Source of the DNA: Ciona intestinalis
Taxonomy: Eukaryota; Chordata; Ascidiacea; Phlebobranchia; Cionidae
Direction of reading: 5' to 3'
Assembly (NCBI RefSeq): GCF_000224145.3
Contig: NC_020170.2
Coordinates: 1,196,300-1,260,299, forward strand
Length of the DNA stretch: 64,000 nucleotides
Notes under the pieces: model-generated
What the model was told of the DNA's origin: nothing
The model's database searches: none
The model's input: the letters and a program-made list of their open reading frames with translations, nothing else
Position numbers and translations under genes: made by a program
In this document: positions 1-14,521 of the stretch, in pieces
How positions within the stretch are numbered: the stretch's first letter is position 1
Layout: each line of letters starts with the position of its first letter

Positions 1-18
1 TCAGAAAATTTGTAATAC

Positions 19-788
19 CTTCAGAGGTTGCCATGATTATTGATTGGTTTCTCCGCGCTCCTTCCCTTTCCAGTCTTTCCGTTCCCCACTGTTAACAATA
101 ACAAGATTATTTAATAAATTTCAGAGTGATTTGAATTAGGTAGCAGACACTAATTTTTGTATTACTGAAGCAATACCTAAGGTAATTGTAAAAGAATAAT
201 TAAAAATAATAGACAAAAATATATGACAGCAGTCAACTAAATTTACAAAAATAACCATTACATAAGTACTTATCAAAGGGGAGAACAATCTATACCTTCC
301 ACTAGCATGGTAAAAAGGGTTTATTAACATTTCAAGCCTGGTTTTTATATTCATTTTACTTAATTAAGCAAATTTTGCATCATATCTCGAAATTAAACTT
401 TGTAGGAAATTATTCTTTCCAACTGGCACATAGACCTAATAAGTCTTGGCACTAGAGAAGAATCTTCTGGTACGTGGCAGAATAGGCTGGTGGAAAGTGT
501 TAGAAGTTGGTGGTTGGGGATAGATTTTTAGGGGATTTCGGGGTTAGTGCTTATAGGGTTAGTGGTTAGCGAATAAGGTGAGAGAGGATTCTTCACTAGC
601 ACCAAAAATTCCTATATTAAAAAAACACTCCTTACTTTAAAAAGTCGGATAAGTGATTTAATGTAGATTCGGCGAATGCCAATTTCTCTGCCAAAGCATG
701 CTGGTACTACAGCGAGCACCAGGAACACAACAACGACAATTTGTATGAACCATTGTATTTCTTCAAGTGTTGGAAGGAGAAGCGACAT
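19..788 (-). CDS. GPAT3/4-like glycerol-3-phosphate acyltransferase, N-terminal part (partial)
   Basis: Two coding exons read on the minus strand: 788-636 (51 codons, phase 0) and 88-19 (70 nt); the rest lies beyond the left edge. The first exon starts MSLLLPTLEEIQWF, has a hydrophobic segment (residues about 15-32) and continues CFGREIGIRRIYIKSLIRLF. That matches the N-terminus of vertebrate GPAT4/AGPAT6 (FGVSFGIRKLYMKSLLKIF, recalled from memory). The second exon begins WGTERLEREGARRN, matching the WATLRMERGAKEKN stretch that follows in GPAT4. The family makes lysophosphatidate from glycerol-3-phosphate at the ER membrane or lipid droplets. The catalytic HX4D block is not in the window, so activity cannot be judged. 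Splice sites: donor after 636, acceptor before 88, donor after 19, all GT-AG. GPAT3 and GPAT4 cannot be told apart here. A small MITE (448-603) sits in the intron. Confidence 0.78.
448..603. mobile_element. small MITE with about 21-bp imperfect terminal inverted repeats
   Basis: The left end GGCACTAGAGAAGAATCTTC and the reverse complement of the right end, GGTGCTAGTGAAGAATCCTC, match at 17 of 20 positions. The interior is G/T-rich and non-coding. No convincing target duplication was found. It lies in the first intron of the acyltransferase gene. Confidence 0.55.
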
Positions 789-1678
789 TGTAATTATTTA
801 AAATCTGAAAAAAATGTCACATAATAATCAAATAAAGAATCCATCACCATGTATATTTTAACAAAGTTAAAAAAATGTTATAAATCAAGAACAAAAAACA
901 TTGAAAAGCCCCTTCAAAGCTCGAAAAAATACAAACACAGAAAAGAGCAATGAGTTTTGTACTAACTATCACTTTTTCAATTTAAAACTTAAAATGGGTT
1001 AGCCTATCTAGTATTCTAGTTTATCTTTTATGACTTAAAGCCAAGGTTATTATATTTTTTTGCTTATTTTAATCTTTAGCAACATTTCCTCTACGTGCAT
1101 GACAAACAATATGATCATTCGCAACCAAAACTATCTTAAACTCTTACATTTGAGTTAAAATGAATACCGAACTTTGATCCTTACGTTGCGCTTGGTTGCC
1201 CAAAATCTGTAAACATTATTGCGTCATAAATCAGATCAGCTGGTAAAACTTACCATATAGAAATCATATTATGGCTCTGGTGGTCCATAGATGGGGAGTT
1301 AAAAATGGCTGTTCGTATATGATCATCTTCTAGGTTATTACGTTTAGGTAAAAATGTTTCAAGCCCCGTCCTATAAATGTGTTAATATGAGTTTACATCG
1401 CACTCCGTATATAAACATATATACAAACATGTTTAAATATATATGTTTATATACCGACTCTGATCGGACTCATTCGTCATCTGCTTTCCAAGATATCTTT
1501 GCTGTGTAAAAAAGAAACTATAATGCGAAGGACGCGAGGACCTTTCAGAGAGAGAGGGGAGAGAGAATCGGCTGTTGCAAGGGAAGACTATTAAGTGGAT
1601 TCACTGTGCAATCTGCATTCATTTGTAAACGCGTGGAGTTTGGTTAACAGTGAACCGCGTCGTGTATGCCATAGACAG
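789..1678. promoter_or_regulatory. shared upstream region of GPAT3/4-like gene and NUDT12
   Basis: The two genes point away from each other across this AT-rich stretch, so promoters for both should lie here. A non-coding first exon for NUDT12 probably ends at 1678 (ATAGACAG|GTAAAC) and resumes at 1754, 18 bases before the ATG. A hairpin-forming stretch lies at about 1404-1464 (arms CCGTATATAAACATATAT and its near complement). No other coding signal was seen. Confidence 0.4.
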
Positions 1679-1771
1679 GTAAACCTCGTGTGGGGCTCGA
1701 TGGCAGCAGATTTTATATATTTTAATGTGTTTTATATTCTTCATTTCAAACAGGTTTAATATGTTGTAAAA

Positions 1772-5266
<3,495 letters not shown>

Positions 5267-5389
5267 TTAGATTTGTCTATGAATCTTTATTTTATTACTA
5301 CTGTTTCACTATGCATAATATAATTCTGAAATATATTAATTGTAATTACGATCGCGTGTAATTTGTTGGGAGCATACCTAAGGAATAAA

Positions 5390-6124
5390 AGCTAAGAAAA
5401 TAATCCCAACAAGGTCAATGAATGAACAAAGTATATAGGAGTTGTGCTTTCAATGCGTCCACGTATAAAACGGAATAATTTGATACAGGCGTTAATCGTT
5501 GTGGGGATTTCTTTCCTCACACTAAAACCGACTAAAAAAGTTTCGGGGAAAAATATTACTGAACATATTCTACCATCTGTACTGTTGGCGTCGCTATGCT
5601 TCATTTTTAGGTGTAACGCTATAACGTATTTAAAGCTGGATCGAAAAAAATCCATAATAAGTATTTTTACAGCGAATGTTAATATTCATAATTAATATTT
5701 TTGAAATTGGTACCGCTGGGGTCTGGTTAGTACAGTGCTCAAACTTTATATATAGTTCTAGCACGCGTAGAAGGTATGGAAAGTTGCCGTTATAATTTTA
5801 GTAAACTAGAATCACCTTGGTTCACCACCACCGTAAAGTTTAAGTAAAATGTGCATATGGAACTAGCAAAAGCTTTTTCTAAGCTACAAATACCATATCA
5901 ACTTAGTTTTGATGACTTTAAATCAAAAACAAAAATTTTAACGTGTAAACATCTTGTCTGGAACGTTTTACGGAGGGTCGTAATAAATTTGGACCAGGTA
6001 GTCATTGTATTTGTCCGAGTACCGCCCCAAACATGGTTGTATACACATTAGCCTTGTTTTAAAGCAACCAAATACTGGAAGATATTTCCAACTCTTTAAA
6101 AAAGAAAAAAAGTTCTGATATTAT
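5390..6124. other. intergenic, no supported gene
   Basis: This lies between the NUDT12 polyadenylation signal and a MITE. Short ORFs exist on both strands (about 5392-5695 and 5851-6051), but none shows a recognisable domain, signal peptide or splice context. I see nothing I can call here. Confidence 0.5.
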
Positions 6125-6260
6125 ATATATATAGTGGGGGGGGGGGGAAAGGGACACTTTGTCAGACAAGACTTTTTTTAAATTTTCGACAGTACACGGC
6201 CTATTAGAGAAATATTTGGCAATATGTAATTAAGTGTCCCATCTTCCACCATTGTACTAT
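6125..6260. mobile_element. degenerate copy of the TAGGGTGGGG-type MITE
   Basis: TATAGTGGGGGG...GGGACAC at the left and GTGTCCCATCTTCCACC...TACTATA at the right form inverted ends. The interior differs from the other copies in the window. It lies 3' of the minus-strand secreted-protein gene. Confidence 0.5.
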
Positions 6261-6519
6261 ATATATATATATATATCTGACTCATACGTGAGAAGTATGT
6301 ATTACGGTGCATATAAATGAGATATGACGTGAATTTCTAAAGTGAGCCAATAAAAATTCGCCCCTATTACAACAAACACCACTTATAAATATGGTCGGCA
6401 GTGGCTTTTATTGACGCACAAATAACAGCAGTTCAACGTTATATGCGATAAAAAGCTTATTACACTACAGAAAGAAACATCTAATGAGTCCTTCCTTGCC
6501 GACGAAGAATGCTCCTCGA

Positions 6520-8250
6520 CTAATAGCATTTGCTATATTTGTAGCATCCACTGTAGTAGTTGACACGGCAGTAACGGTAGGTTCTGTTTATGAAAAAAAT
6601 GTCAAATATTCTTTAAAGAAAGAAAGGTAGTGGAGTTTAAAACTTACGTGTAGTACTTGTAGTAGTATGGATAGCACTTGGTGGTGGGATAGCTCACACA
6701 CCATGTGTAATAACTACCAAAGCAGAATCTGGGCAAGATGCACTTCTGTTCCTTGCAGGTGTAGCAGCAGGAATAGTGGAGTACCAGTCTTGGGATGATG
6801 TCCTTCCAGTAGTTTTCACATTCGAGTTCAACAGCACCACAGTCGGCAACCAGCTTTGCACTATATGTGTTAGCCATGGTTACAATCTCTGTTGGTCCCC
6901 TACAAACTTCACCATCAACCACGAAATCATCGTGGTGCAACTTAAGAATCTCAAGGTATTTTTTCCAGTGACGGTTCTTGGCCTAAACGCAGAAATAAAT
7001 TACGATTNNNNNNNNNNNNNNNNNNNNNNNNNNNNNNNNNNNNNNNNNNNNNNNNNNNNNNNNNNNNNNNNNNNNNNNNNNNNNNNNNNNNNNNNNNNNN
7101 NNNNNNNNNNNNNNNNNNNNNNNNNNNNNNNNGTTAACGTTGCAATGAATATACTACACCAAACAGTCATCGTTATATTACCATGGACTTTGTGCAAGAA
7201 AGATCTGTAGTAAGACTTCTTCTGTTCCAAAATGGACATATGGCAGGCGACGTAGTTCTTAACGTAGTCGACACACTTTGCAGTCAGAGTGGTAGTATAA
7301 TCAACGATTTTGGTAAGACGTGTTTTTAAACACTCAACACCACTGGGCAAAACATAATTTGGGGTTACGAAAATAAAAGTAAACGTTAGTTTTAAGACAA
7401 ACATACTTTTCAACGAGCTTTGTGTGGTAATCGGCAATACATTTAAGTTTGTCAGCAACATCCTCTTCGCATTTCAAAATAACATCGTCTCTCTTCTTAT
7501 CGAGTTCTTCGTTGTATTCCTTGATAGCATCGTCTCTTTTCTTGATGAGGTTTTCTCTTTCCTCGTCGGTCTTGGCAGATCTATACGGAAACAGAGTTTC
7601 GGTAAACTCAACGGTTGCAGGACAAAAAAGAATAAAGGATAATCGCTTACTGGATGTAATAAGCGTAGTAGTTGAACAACTTGTTCTTGACGTTTAACTT
7701 GTATTGTTCGATAGAACTTTTGAGTTGCTCAACAAAAGTCGTTTTGCAATTATTCATCTCCGTCGTGATCTTAAGAAGAGCTTCCTTCAAGAGGTTTGTC
7801 ATTTCAATTTCGAGATCAGCAACAGTCTTCTCTGCTCAATAACATTTTTTTGTTAATTTTAAGTAGGCCTAGGAAATTATTTACATTGTTCAAAATAATG
7901 AACATTACCGGTCCATCCTTCCGTTCCGCAGTCGCAACCGGGGTAAACATGAAGAACTGGTTCGTAATATTTGTAGGAGCACCAGGACTTCTTGTAGGGA
8001 ATGTTGTAGCAGAAGACTTGAGATTTGGGGTAAACGTAGCACTTTCTGTAGCCGTAACTGTAGCAGCCGCTGCTGTAGCCTTTGTAGCTACCGTAGCATT
8101 TGTTGTAGCCGTAGCCGTAGCCGTTTCCGTAACTAAATGCGCTGGCCGCCTGTCAGATAAGAAAGTTGTTAACAAAATATATGCGCTGGTCAAATCTTAC
8201 CATGCAATACTTACCGCGATAAACGCGAGAAGAATGAGTAAAACTTTCAT
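6520..8250 (-). CDS. secreted Tyr/Gly/Cys-rich protein with charged helical middle, copy 1
   Basis: Exons: 8250-8215, 8149-7909, 7831-7651, 7580-7407, 7342-7182, (at least one exon lost in the N gap 7008-7132), 6982-6648, 6583-6520. MKVLLILLAFIAAASA is a signal peptide. The mature start is Gly/Tyr/Cys-rich (SYGNGYGYGYNKCYGSYKGY). Next come three exons of charged, probably helical sequence (e.g. TDEERENLIKKRDDAIKEYN). The C-terminal exon is Cys/Tyr-rich (LHHDDFVVDGEVC, HYSCCYTCKEQKCILPRFC, CYPYYYKYYT), ending CYKYSKCY. The phase 1 end at 7182 and phase 0 start at 6982 show the gap hides coding sequence. A TATA box lies at 8299-8305 and a minus-strand AATAAA at 6407-6412. I do not recognise the family. 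An extracellular structural or adhesive role is inference from composition only. Divergent partner: 10948-13705. Confidence 0.75.
7008..7132. other. assembly gap (125 N)
   Basis: Run of N inside copy 1 of the secreted-protein gene. It removes at least one exon, judged from the phase mismatch between flanking exons. Confidence 0.99.
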
Positions 8251-8298
8251 CTTTCTCTTTCCAAGTCAAGTGACTGACTAGTAGCAGAATCTTTCGAC

Positions 8299-8305
8299 TT
8301 ATATA
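8299..8305 (-). promoter_or_regulatory. TATA box of copy 1
   Basis: TATATAA on the minus strand, 49 bases upstream of the ATG at 8250. The same sequence sits at the same distance in copy 2, and again at 8719-8725 beyond the N gap. Confidence 0.65.
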
Positions 8306-8500
8306 GAGATTCTTCGAAAACATGTCGCTTAAAATTCTACCTGTAAGAGCAATTGAAACACTTGAAACATGACGTTGGTGGATACGGGCAGGTGTTAACA
8401 TGGATGTTTGATGGATACCGGAGATTGAATGATGCTCAGACTTCCACGTCAAGTTCGGTATCATTACAAAGCGTTGTTAGAGTAGCTTGATAAGTATGCA

Positions 8501-8644
8501 NNNNNNNNNNNNNNNNNNNNNNNNNNNNNNNNNNNNNNNNNNNNNNNNNNNNNNNNNNNNNNNNNNNNNNNNNNNNNNNNNNNNNNNNNNNNNNNNNNNN
8601 NNNNNNNNNNNNNNNNNNNNNNNNNNNNNNNNNNNNNNNNNNNN
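8501..8644. other. assembly gap (144 N) flanked by a direct repeat
   Basis: The sequence left of the gap (about 8225-8500) is repeated almost exactly to its right (8645-8920), including the first exon and TATA box. This suggests an unresolved join or collapsed haplotypes rather than a certain tandem duplication. Confidence 0.95.
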
Positions 8645-10985
8645 GCGAGAAGAATGAGTAAAACTTTCATCTTTCTCTTTTCAAGTCAAGTGACTGACTA
8701 GTAGCAGAATCTTTCGACTTATATAGAGATTCTTTGAAAACATGTCGCTTAAAATTCTACCTGTAAGAGCAATTGAAACACTTGAAACATGACGTTGGTG
8801 GATACGGGCAGGTGTTAACATGGATGTTTGATGGATACCGGAGATTGAATGATGCTCAGACTTCCACGTCAAGTTCGGTATCATTACAAAGCGTTGTTAG
8901 AGTAGCTTGACAAGTATGCATCTGTTTTGCTTTACGCTGTATTGTATTTGCTTTCGAGAACTTGAGTTATATGAAGAACTCTAGAGTACGTGTACACCAG
9001 GTGAGCTAATTGCTCTAAACACAACATATTAAGTTGTTTTTGTCGTTTGCTGCGTTTTAAATGAATAAACTAGAATACAGATTGCGTAACATTCTACCCT
9101 TAGGGCGCTTACAGCATCGTTGCAGCAATTCAGCTGCTATACTGGAACGGTTTCAACAAAATGATAAAATAAAGGGATTTAAATTGGGACAACAATTTTC
9201 AGTAAATGGGTATGGAATGTGTGGGTTTTAAGATCAATTAAATTCTTACACTTTTTGTGGTCAAAACCAAAATATTTCTATTTAGTTTCATCTTGGTAAA
9301 GACCTACAATGGGATAACATGCTATATGCTATGAGACCTGGTATTTAGACCAGAGTTGGCCATTACCATTATACCAAAGATGCTGCCATATGAATCTCGC
9401 CAGATGTTAAATATTGTCGCTTCCCAAAGTAAATTGTTTTTTAATTATGATACAATAGCGTCATCTATGGACATAATGTTTTAACTTAGATGTAGCTTCT
9501 GATGTTTGGTTATTTCTTCTCTAACTTGTCTAGTTAAACCGTTCCAGTATAGCAGCTGAATTGCTGCAACGATGCTTTACGCGCCCTAAGGTAGAATATT
9601 ACGCAATCTGTATTCTAGTTTATTCATTATAATACGCAGCAAACGACAAAAACAACTTAATATATTGTGTTTAAAGCAATTAGCTCACCTGGTGTACACG
9701 TACTCTAGAGTCCTTCATATAACTCAAGTTCTCGACAGCAAATACAATACAGCGTAAATCAAAACAGATGCATACTTGTCAAGCTACTCTAACAACGCTT
9801 TGTAATGATACCGAACTTGACGTGGAAGTCTGAGCATCATTCAATCTCCAGTACCCACCAAACAGCCATGTTAACACCTGTCCGCAACGTTATGTTATTA
9901 TAAATGTCTCAATTGCTCTTGCAGGTATAGTTTTAGACCGAGTTTTTCAAAGTACCTTGATGAGTAGGCTATACATCTGTTTTGCTTTACGCTGTATTGT
10001 ATTTGCTGTCGAAAACTTGAGTTAATATGAAGGACTCTAGAGTACGTGTACACCAGGTGAGCTAATTGCTCTAACCCAACATATCAAGATCTTTTTGTCG
10101 TTTTCTGCATGGTAGAATGAACGAACTGTAGAAAATAGATTACTGCGTGACATTCTACCATAGGGCATAGGCACCTAATCATATATGCAACATCGCTGGA
10201 GCATCAACTCAGCTGCTACTCAAACAGTTTAACCAGAAATTAGAGAAGAAAATATCAAACAGTAGAAGCTACATTTATAAGTTAATAAGTTAAAAACAAT
10301 ATGTCCATAGATGACGCTATTGTATCATAATTAAAAAACAATTTCTTTCCATATGGCCCATATGGCAGCATCTTTGGTATAATGGTAATGGCCAACTCTG
10401 GTCCTTACCTATTTACTGAAAATTGTTGTCCCAATTTTAATCCCTTTATTTTATCATTTTGTTGAAACCGTTCCAGTATAGCAGCTGAATTGCTGCAACG
10501 ATGCTGTAAGCGCCCCAAGGGTAGAATGTTACGCAATCTGTATTCTAGTTTATTCATTTAAAACGCAGCAAACGACAAAAACAACTTAATATGTTGTGTT
10601 TAGAGCAATTAGCTCACCTGGTGTACACGTACTCTAGAGTTCTTCATATAACTCAAGTTCTCGAAAGCAAATACAATACAGCGTAAAGCAAAACAGATGC
10701 ATACTTGTCAAGCTACTCTAACAACGCTTTGTAATGATACCGAACTTGACGTGGAAGTCTGAGCATCATTCAATCTACGGTATCCATCAAACATCCATGT
10801 TAACACCTGCCCGTATCCACCAACGTCATGTTTCAAGTGTTTCAATTGCTCTTACAGGTAGAATTTTAAGCGACATGTTTTCAAAGAATCTCTATATAAG
10901 TCGAAAGATTCTGCTACTAGTCAGTCACTTGACTTGGAAAGAGAAAGATGAAAGTTTTACTCATTCTTCTCGCGTTTATCGCGGT
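8645..10985. repeat. nested inverted repeat with four promoter-like modules
   Basis: Outer arms 8645-9213 (minus sense) and about 10440-10985 (plus sense) are near-identical reverse complements running from first exon and TATA box far upstream. Inside are two more diverged copies of the same upstream module, 9538-9950 (plus) and 9960-10235 (minus). They are separated from the outer copies by spacers (9214-9537 and 10236-10460) that are also reverse complements of each other (e.g. ACAATAGCGTCATCTATGGA and its complement). The inner modules lack the TATA box and first exon. The block is thus a palindrome of about 2.3 kb centred near 9955. Confidence 0.8.
10893..10899 (+). promoter_or_regulatory. 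TATA box of copy 2
   Basis: TATATAA, 49 bases upstream of the ATG at 10948, identical in context to copy 1. Confidence 0.65.
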
Positions 10986-13705
10986 AAGTATTGCATGGTA
11001 AGATTTGACCAGCGCATATATTTTGTTAACAACTTTCTTATCTGACAGGCGGCCAGCGCATTTAGTTACGGAAACGGNNNNNNNNNNNNNNNNNNNNNNN
11101 NNNNNNNNNNNNNNNNNNNNNNNNNNNGCCATAACACAATTTCTATTTTTATTCGGCAAGCGACAACCTGAAGCTAAGTTAAATCGAAGCAGTTTCACTC
11201 TGAAGACTGACAGCAGGAAAGCTTTATCCACTGACTATAATTTCATCTTGCAGAAACGCGTATAGTTAAATTGATACAATGGAATAACGTGCGTTATTCT
11301 AGCCGCAATATGATGTATGGATCAATTCCTATTTTAGAGATGCTTACGAGAACCTTGAAATATTTCAATTTAAAAAGCTTAACTCCATAAAAATGATATA
11401 AAAAGCCGTTTCCATAATAACGAGGCTGTACATTAACGAGATTCCCGACGTACGGAAAATGAAACCCATGCGACTCGAAGATGACACTTTATTTGAAACA
11501 AAATAGTTTTTTTATACTACTTGACACGTTATAATTAAAAACCGATTCCAAACATCTTCATACTTTATTTGTAGTTGCATAAACCTCTTGGAATAATAAC
11601 AATCGTATCCAGATCAAAATATTGATTTCAAACGCAAAAATTGATTCAAGCTAGTAAATGCATTCGAACCAAAAATTATTGCTTTCGAATCAACATTTTG
11701 ACTTCAAATGCGAAAAGTCTTGAAACGAAAAATGCTTTGTAATCCAAACATTTGCTTTCAGATCAAAACTTTGAATCTTAAGAGCATTTTTTTTTATTGA
11801 ATTAAATTGCTTTGTATTTGTAATATTAGGTTTAGAATCAATATTTTCAAATGCAAAAAAAATCGGAATTAAAAAAATTTGCTTTCAGATCAAAATTTTG
11901 GCTTTAAAAGCAAAAATTATTCAACCGACAAAAAGGCATTGGGATTAAAAAATTGCTTTTGAATCGATATTTTGTGACAAATATAAATATTGCCTTTAAA
12001 AATAAATTTTGCATTGGATGATAATTTTGCCTCGAGTATGAAACATTTTACTTACTGGCGTCATCTAGTGTTGGAGGTAAAAATATTTTTTGCCATGCAT
12101 TTTGCATTATGTTGATGGCAATTTTTTTTGCACGCGAGAGAAACGCTAGTTGCCTCGGAAGCAAAATATTGGCATATGAGGCAAAATTTTGCCTTATAAA
12201 GCAATTTTGAAAGCAAAAATTTTATAGCCCATTAGAAATGTACAGGTGAACATACCCAATGGTTGCATCAGATTCTACAAGAAGAGATACTACAGCACCT
12301 GGTATTGAACATAAACTCGTCTTGAAATTAACATTTCTTTAATTCTCTTTTGTGCGACAGCAAACGATACGGTTGTTGGTACAAGTACAAAACGAGATAC
12401 TGCTTTGTCAGATACTGTCTTCAACCCTTCAAGTTCTGCTTCAACCCAACAAAATATACTGGCCTAAAAACCTGTGTCTTCCGTAAGTTGAGTAAAATTA
12501 GTGGTTGTTTGTTGTTTCTCATTGAATGAATGCATTTTAGCCGCCGTTGTTAGAGATGGAGCTACTATCATTAAAGAACACTGCGAAAAATTGGAAAAGG
12601 CAATCTTAGAATATGAGACGCAATTCGGTGAATGGAAACTTAAATGGACCACCTACCACACAGAATATTGCACAAAGTACGATGAAATCATCAAGTCCCG
12701 ACACGACTGGTACATCGAATATCTTCGTTCTCAATACATTTGCGCGTAAGTATTGTATTACACCCAATCTAACATAAGAACACCATATTTATATATGTTT
12801 ATTTATATATTTGACAGTAACAACAGCACCGAATTGACCGATGAACAAAAGGCTAAACTCGCAGAGGTCCAAAAGGAATGCGATGAAAAGAGGACAGCCG
12901 CTGTCGAAGCTTACAAATTGAAACTTGCCGAAATTTTGTTGGAATGCGCCACCAAGTTCAGTACGAGCATTATAGATTACAGAACCAAGGCCAAGTCTTA
13001 CATCCAGTCTATCGGTGATAATTTTGATGCTTGCCAAAAGAAGAGATCTGAAGACATTAAAGCATATAAGGAGAAACTTGAGGCAAAGGGTATTTCTGCC
13101 AAGCAATCTTTGTTCGAGAGTATGAATAAGGTTAGCGTAAATTGAATGTTGTAAAGTAAGGGATTTTTATATATGGTTGTTTTCAGGCGAAAAAATCTCA
13201 TTGGACAAAATACCTCGATATTTTGAAGTTGCACCACGATGATTTCGTGGTTAATGGTGATGTTTGTGATGGACCAACGGATATTGTAACCATGGCAAAC
13301 AAATATAGCGAAAAGCTGTCAGAATACTGTGCTGCTGTTTTACTCGAATGTGATAAGTACTGGGAGGACATCATCCCTAGGCTGGTACTCCACTATTCCT
13401 GCTGCTACATCTGCAAGGAACAGAAATGCATCTTGCCCAGATTCTGCTGGGGTAGTTATTACACATGGTGCGTGAGCTATCCTACTGCCAAGTGCTATCC
13501 ATACTACTACAAGTACTACACGTAAGTTGAAAGTTTTATTACAAATACTATTGTAAACATGGTTTTGTTTACAAGAATATTTACACTTCAATTTCTCATA
13601 CACAGAAACTATCGTTACTGTCGTGTCAACTACTACAACGGATGCTACACATATGGCAAAAGCTATGGGTTTGGCAAAAGCTACGGATATAGCAAGTTCT
13701 ATTAG
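10948..13705 (+). CDS. secreted Tyr/Cys-rich protein with charged helical middle, copy 2
   Basis: Exons: 10948-10983, 11049-11077 (cut by the N gap 11078-11127), 12246-12301, 12361-12482, 12541-12745, 12818-13130, 13187-13521, 13606-13705. Phases agree after the gap. The signal peptide exon (MKVLLILLAFIA) and the start of exon 2 (AASAFSYGN) equal copy 1. Tyr/Cys-rich exons follow (FYKKRYYSTCKRYGCWYKYK, YCFVRYCLQPFKFC), then charged helical exons (DGATIIKEHCEKLEKAILEY; ELTDEQKAKLAEVQKECDEK). The C-terminal exon is almost identical to copy 1 (LHHDDFVVNGDVC, HYSCCYICKEQKCILPRFC), ending SYGYSKFY. Exon 12818-13130 covers what is split over two or more exons in copy 1. The large intron holds a 74-bp-period repeat. 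AATAAA is at 13821-13826. The exon at 12246-12301 has a weak pyrimidine tract and is the least certain. Confidence 0.75.
11078..11127. other. assembly gap (50 N)
   Basis: Run of N inside exon 2 of copy 2; the length of the missing sequence is unknown. Confidence 0.99.
11605..12035. repeat. AT-rich imperfect tandem repeat, period about 74 bp
   Basis: The motif GATCAAAATTTTG or GAATCAANATTTTG starts at 11612, 11688, 11761, 11835, 11888 and 11961, spacings of 76, 73, 74, 53 and 73. Each unit also holds one or more GCAAAAA and GCTTT blocks. Looser GCAAAATTTT/AAAATTTTGC motifs continue to about 12230. It lies in the second intron of the plus-strand secreted-protein gene. Confidence 0.6.
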
Positions 13706-14521
13706 ACGAGCGGCTCTCGTCGTCGGCAAGTGGAGACTCATTAGATGTTTCTCTCTGTAGTGAAATAAGCTTTTTTCCACGTGTTACGTTTAACTTTTGT
13801 TTTATCGTTATTCGTGAGAAAATAAAAGCTATAAAGCCGACAATTACAATTTCGTGATAAATTTTGAGCAGTTGGTCAACGTGGCAGAAACATCGTATTT
13901 TTTAATCAAGAATAAATGTAGCCTATACTAAATATTACCGCGGTTAAAATATTCACTTAAGTCTGCGAAAGCGTTGTATTGGATATAAACTTTTAAGTGA
14001 ATTGCCCAAATTATCAGGTATACAAAAAAGCAAAGAACAACTTACAAAACTTTTAAAAATTGGTGCACAATCGTGGTCAGAATATATATCGAGGCCATGG
14101 TATCACGTGATAAAGAATTAAAACCGATTGTTCGAACCCATGTGATTCCAATAATACGTAGCATGCGAGAAATAATTCGACTATCTGATGACGTCAGTAA
14201 GGAAAATCGGTGTTTGCAGAAAGTTTGGTGTTTGCAAAAAGATCGAATTAAGTAAACATTTTGTTATCGTATTAAATATTCCAGAAAAAACATTAAAGGG
14301 TGCGATCTCTATAATGAAAATGTGGCTTTTAAGGAAAGAGCTTTAAAGGGATAAAGTGTACTGATGTTGTCTGAACCGAAGTTAGTGGTCTGAACAAACT
14401 CTGTCGCACGTATGCACGCAGCCACGTAATTCCCGACTCTACGATGCCGGCCAGTGTTGCCTCTTCCAATAAGCTGTTGCAGCCTATTGGAAAACAAACG
14501 AACGAACGAACGACTGTGTGA

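Noticed and set aside
5392-5695. Overlapping 83- and 87-codon ORFs past NUDT12
   Set aside because: No domain, splice context or repeat relation; open frames of this length are common in this composition.
6135-6148. Poly-G tract
   Set aside because: Expansion of the G-rich end of a degenerate MITE copy.
7816-8193. Plus- and minus-strand ORFs rich in V/A/T over the Tyr/Cys exon
   Set aside because: They are other frames of the repetitive GGC TAC exon of the secreted protein.
10734-11045. 103-codon ORF starting MIPNLTWKSEHHS and its copies at 8153-8464 and 8681-8884
   Set aside because: It spans the promoter, TATA box, first exon and intron of the secreted-protein genes in the wrong frame; it is repeated only because the promoter is.
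14073-14255. 60-codon plus-strand ORF, Ile/Arg-rich
   Set aside because: No signal peptide, splice context or family; probably chance.
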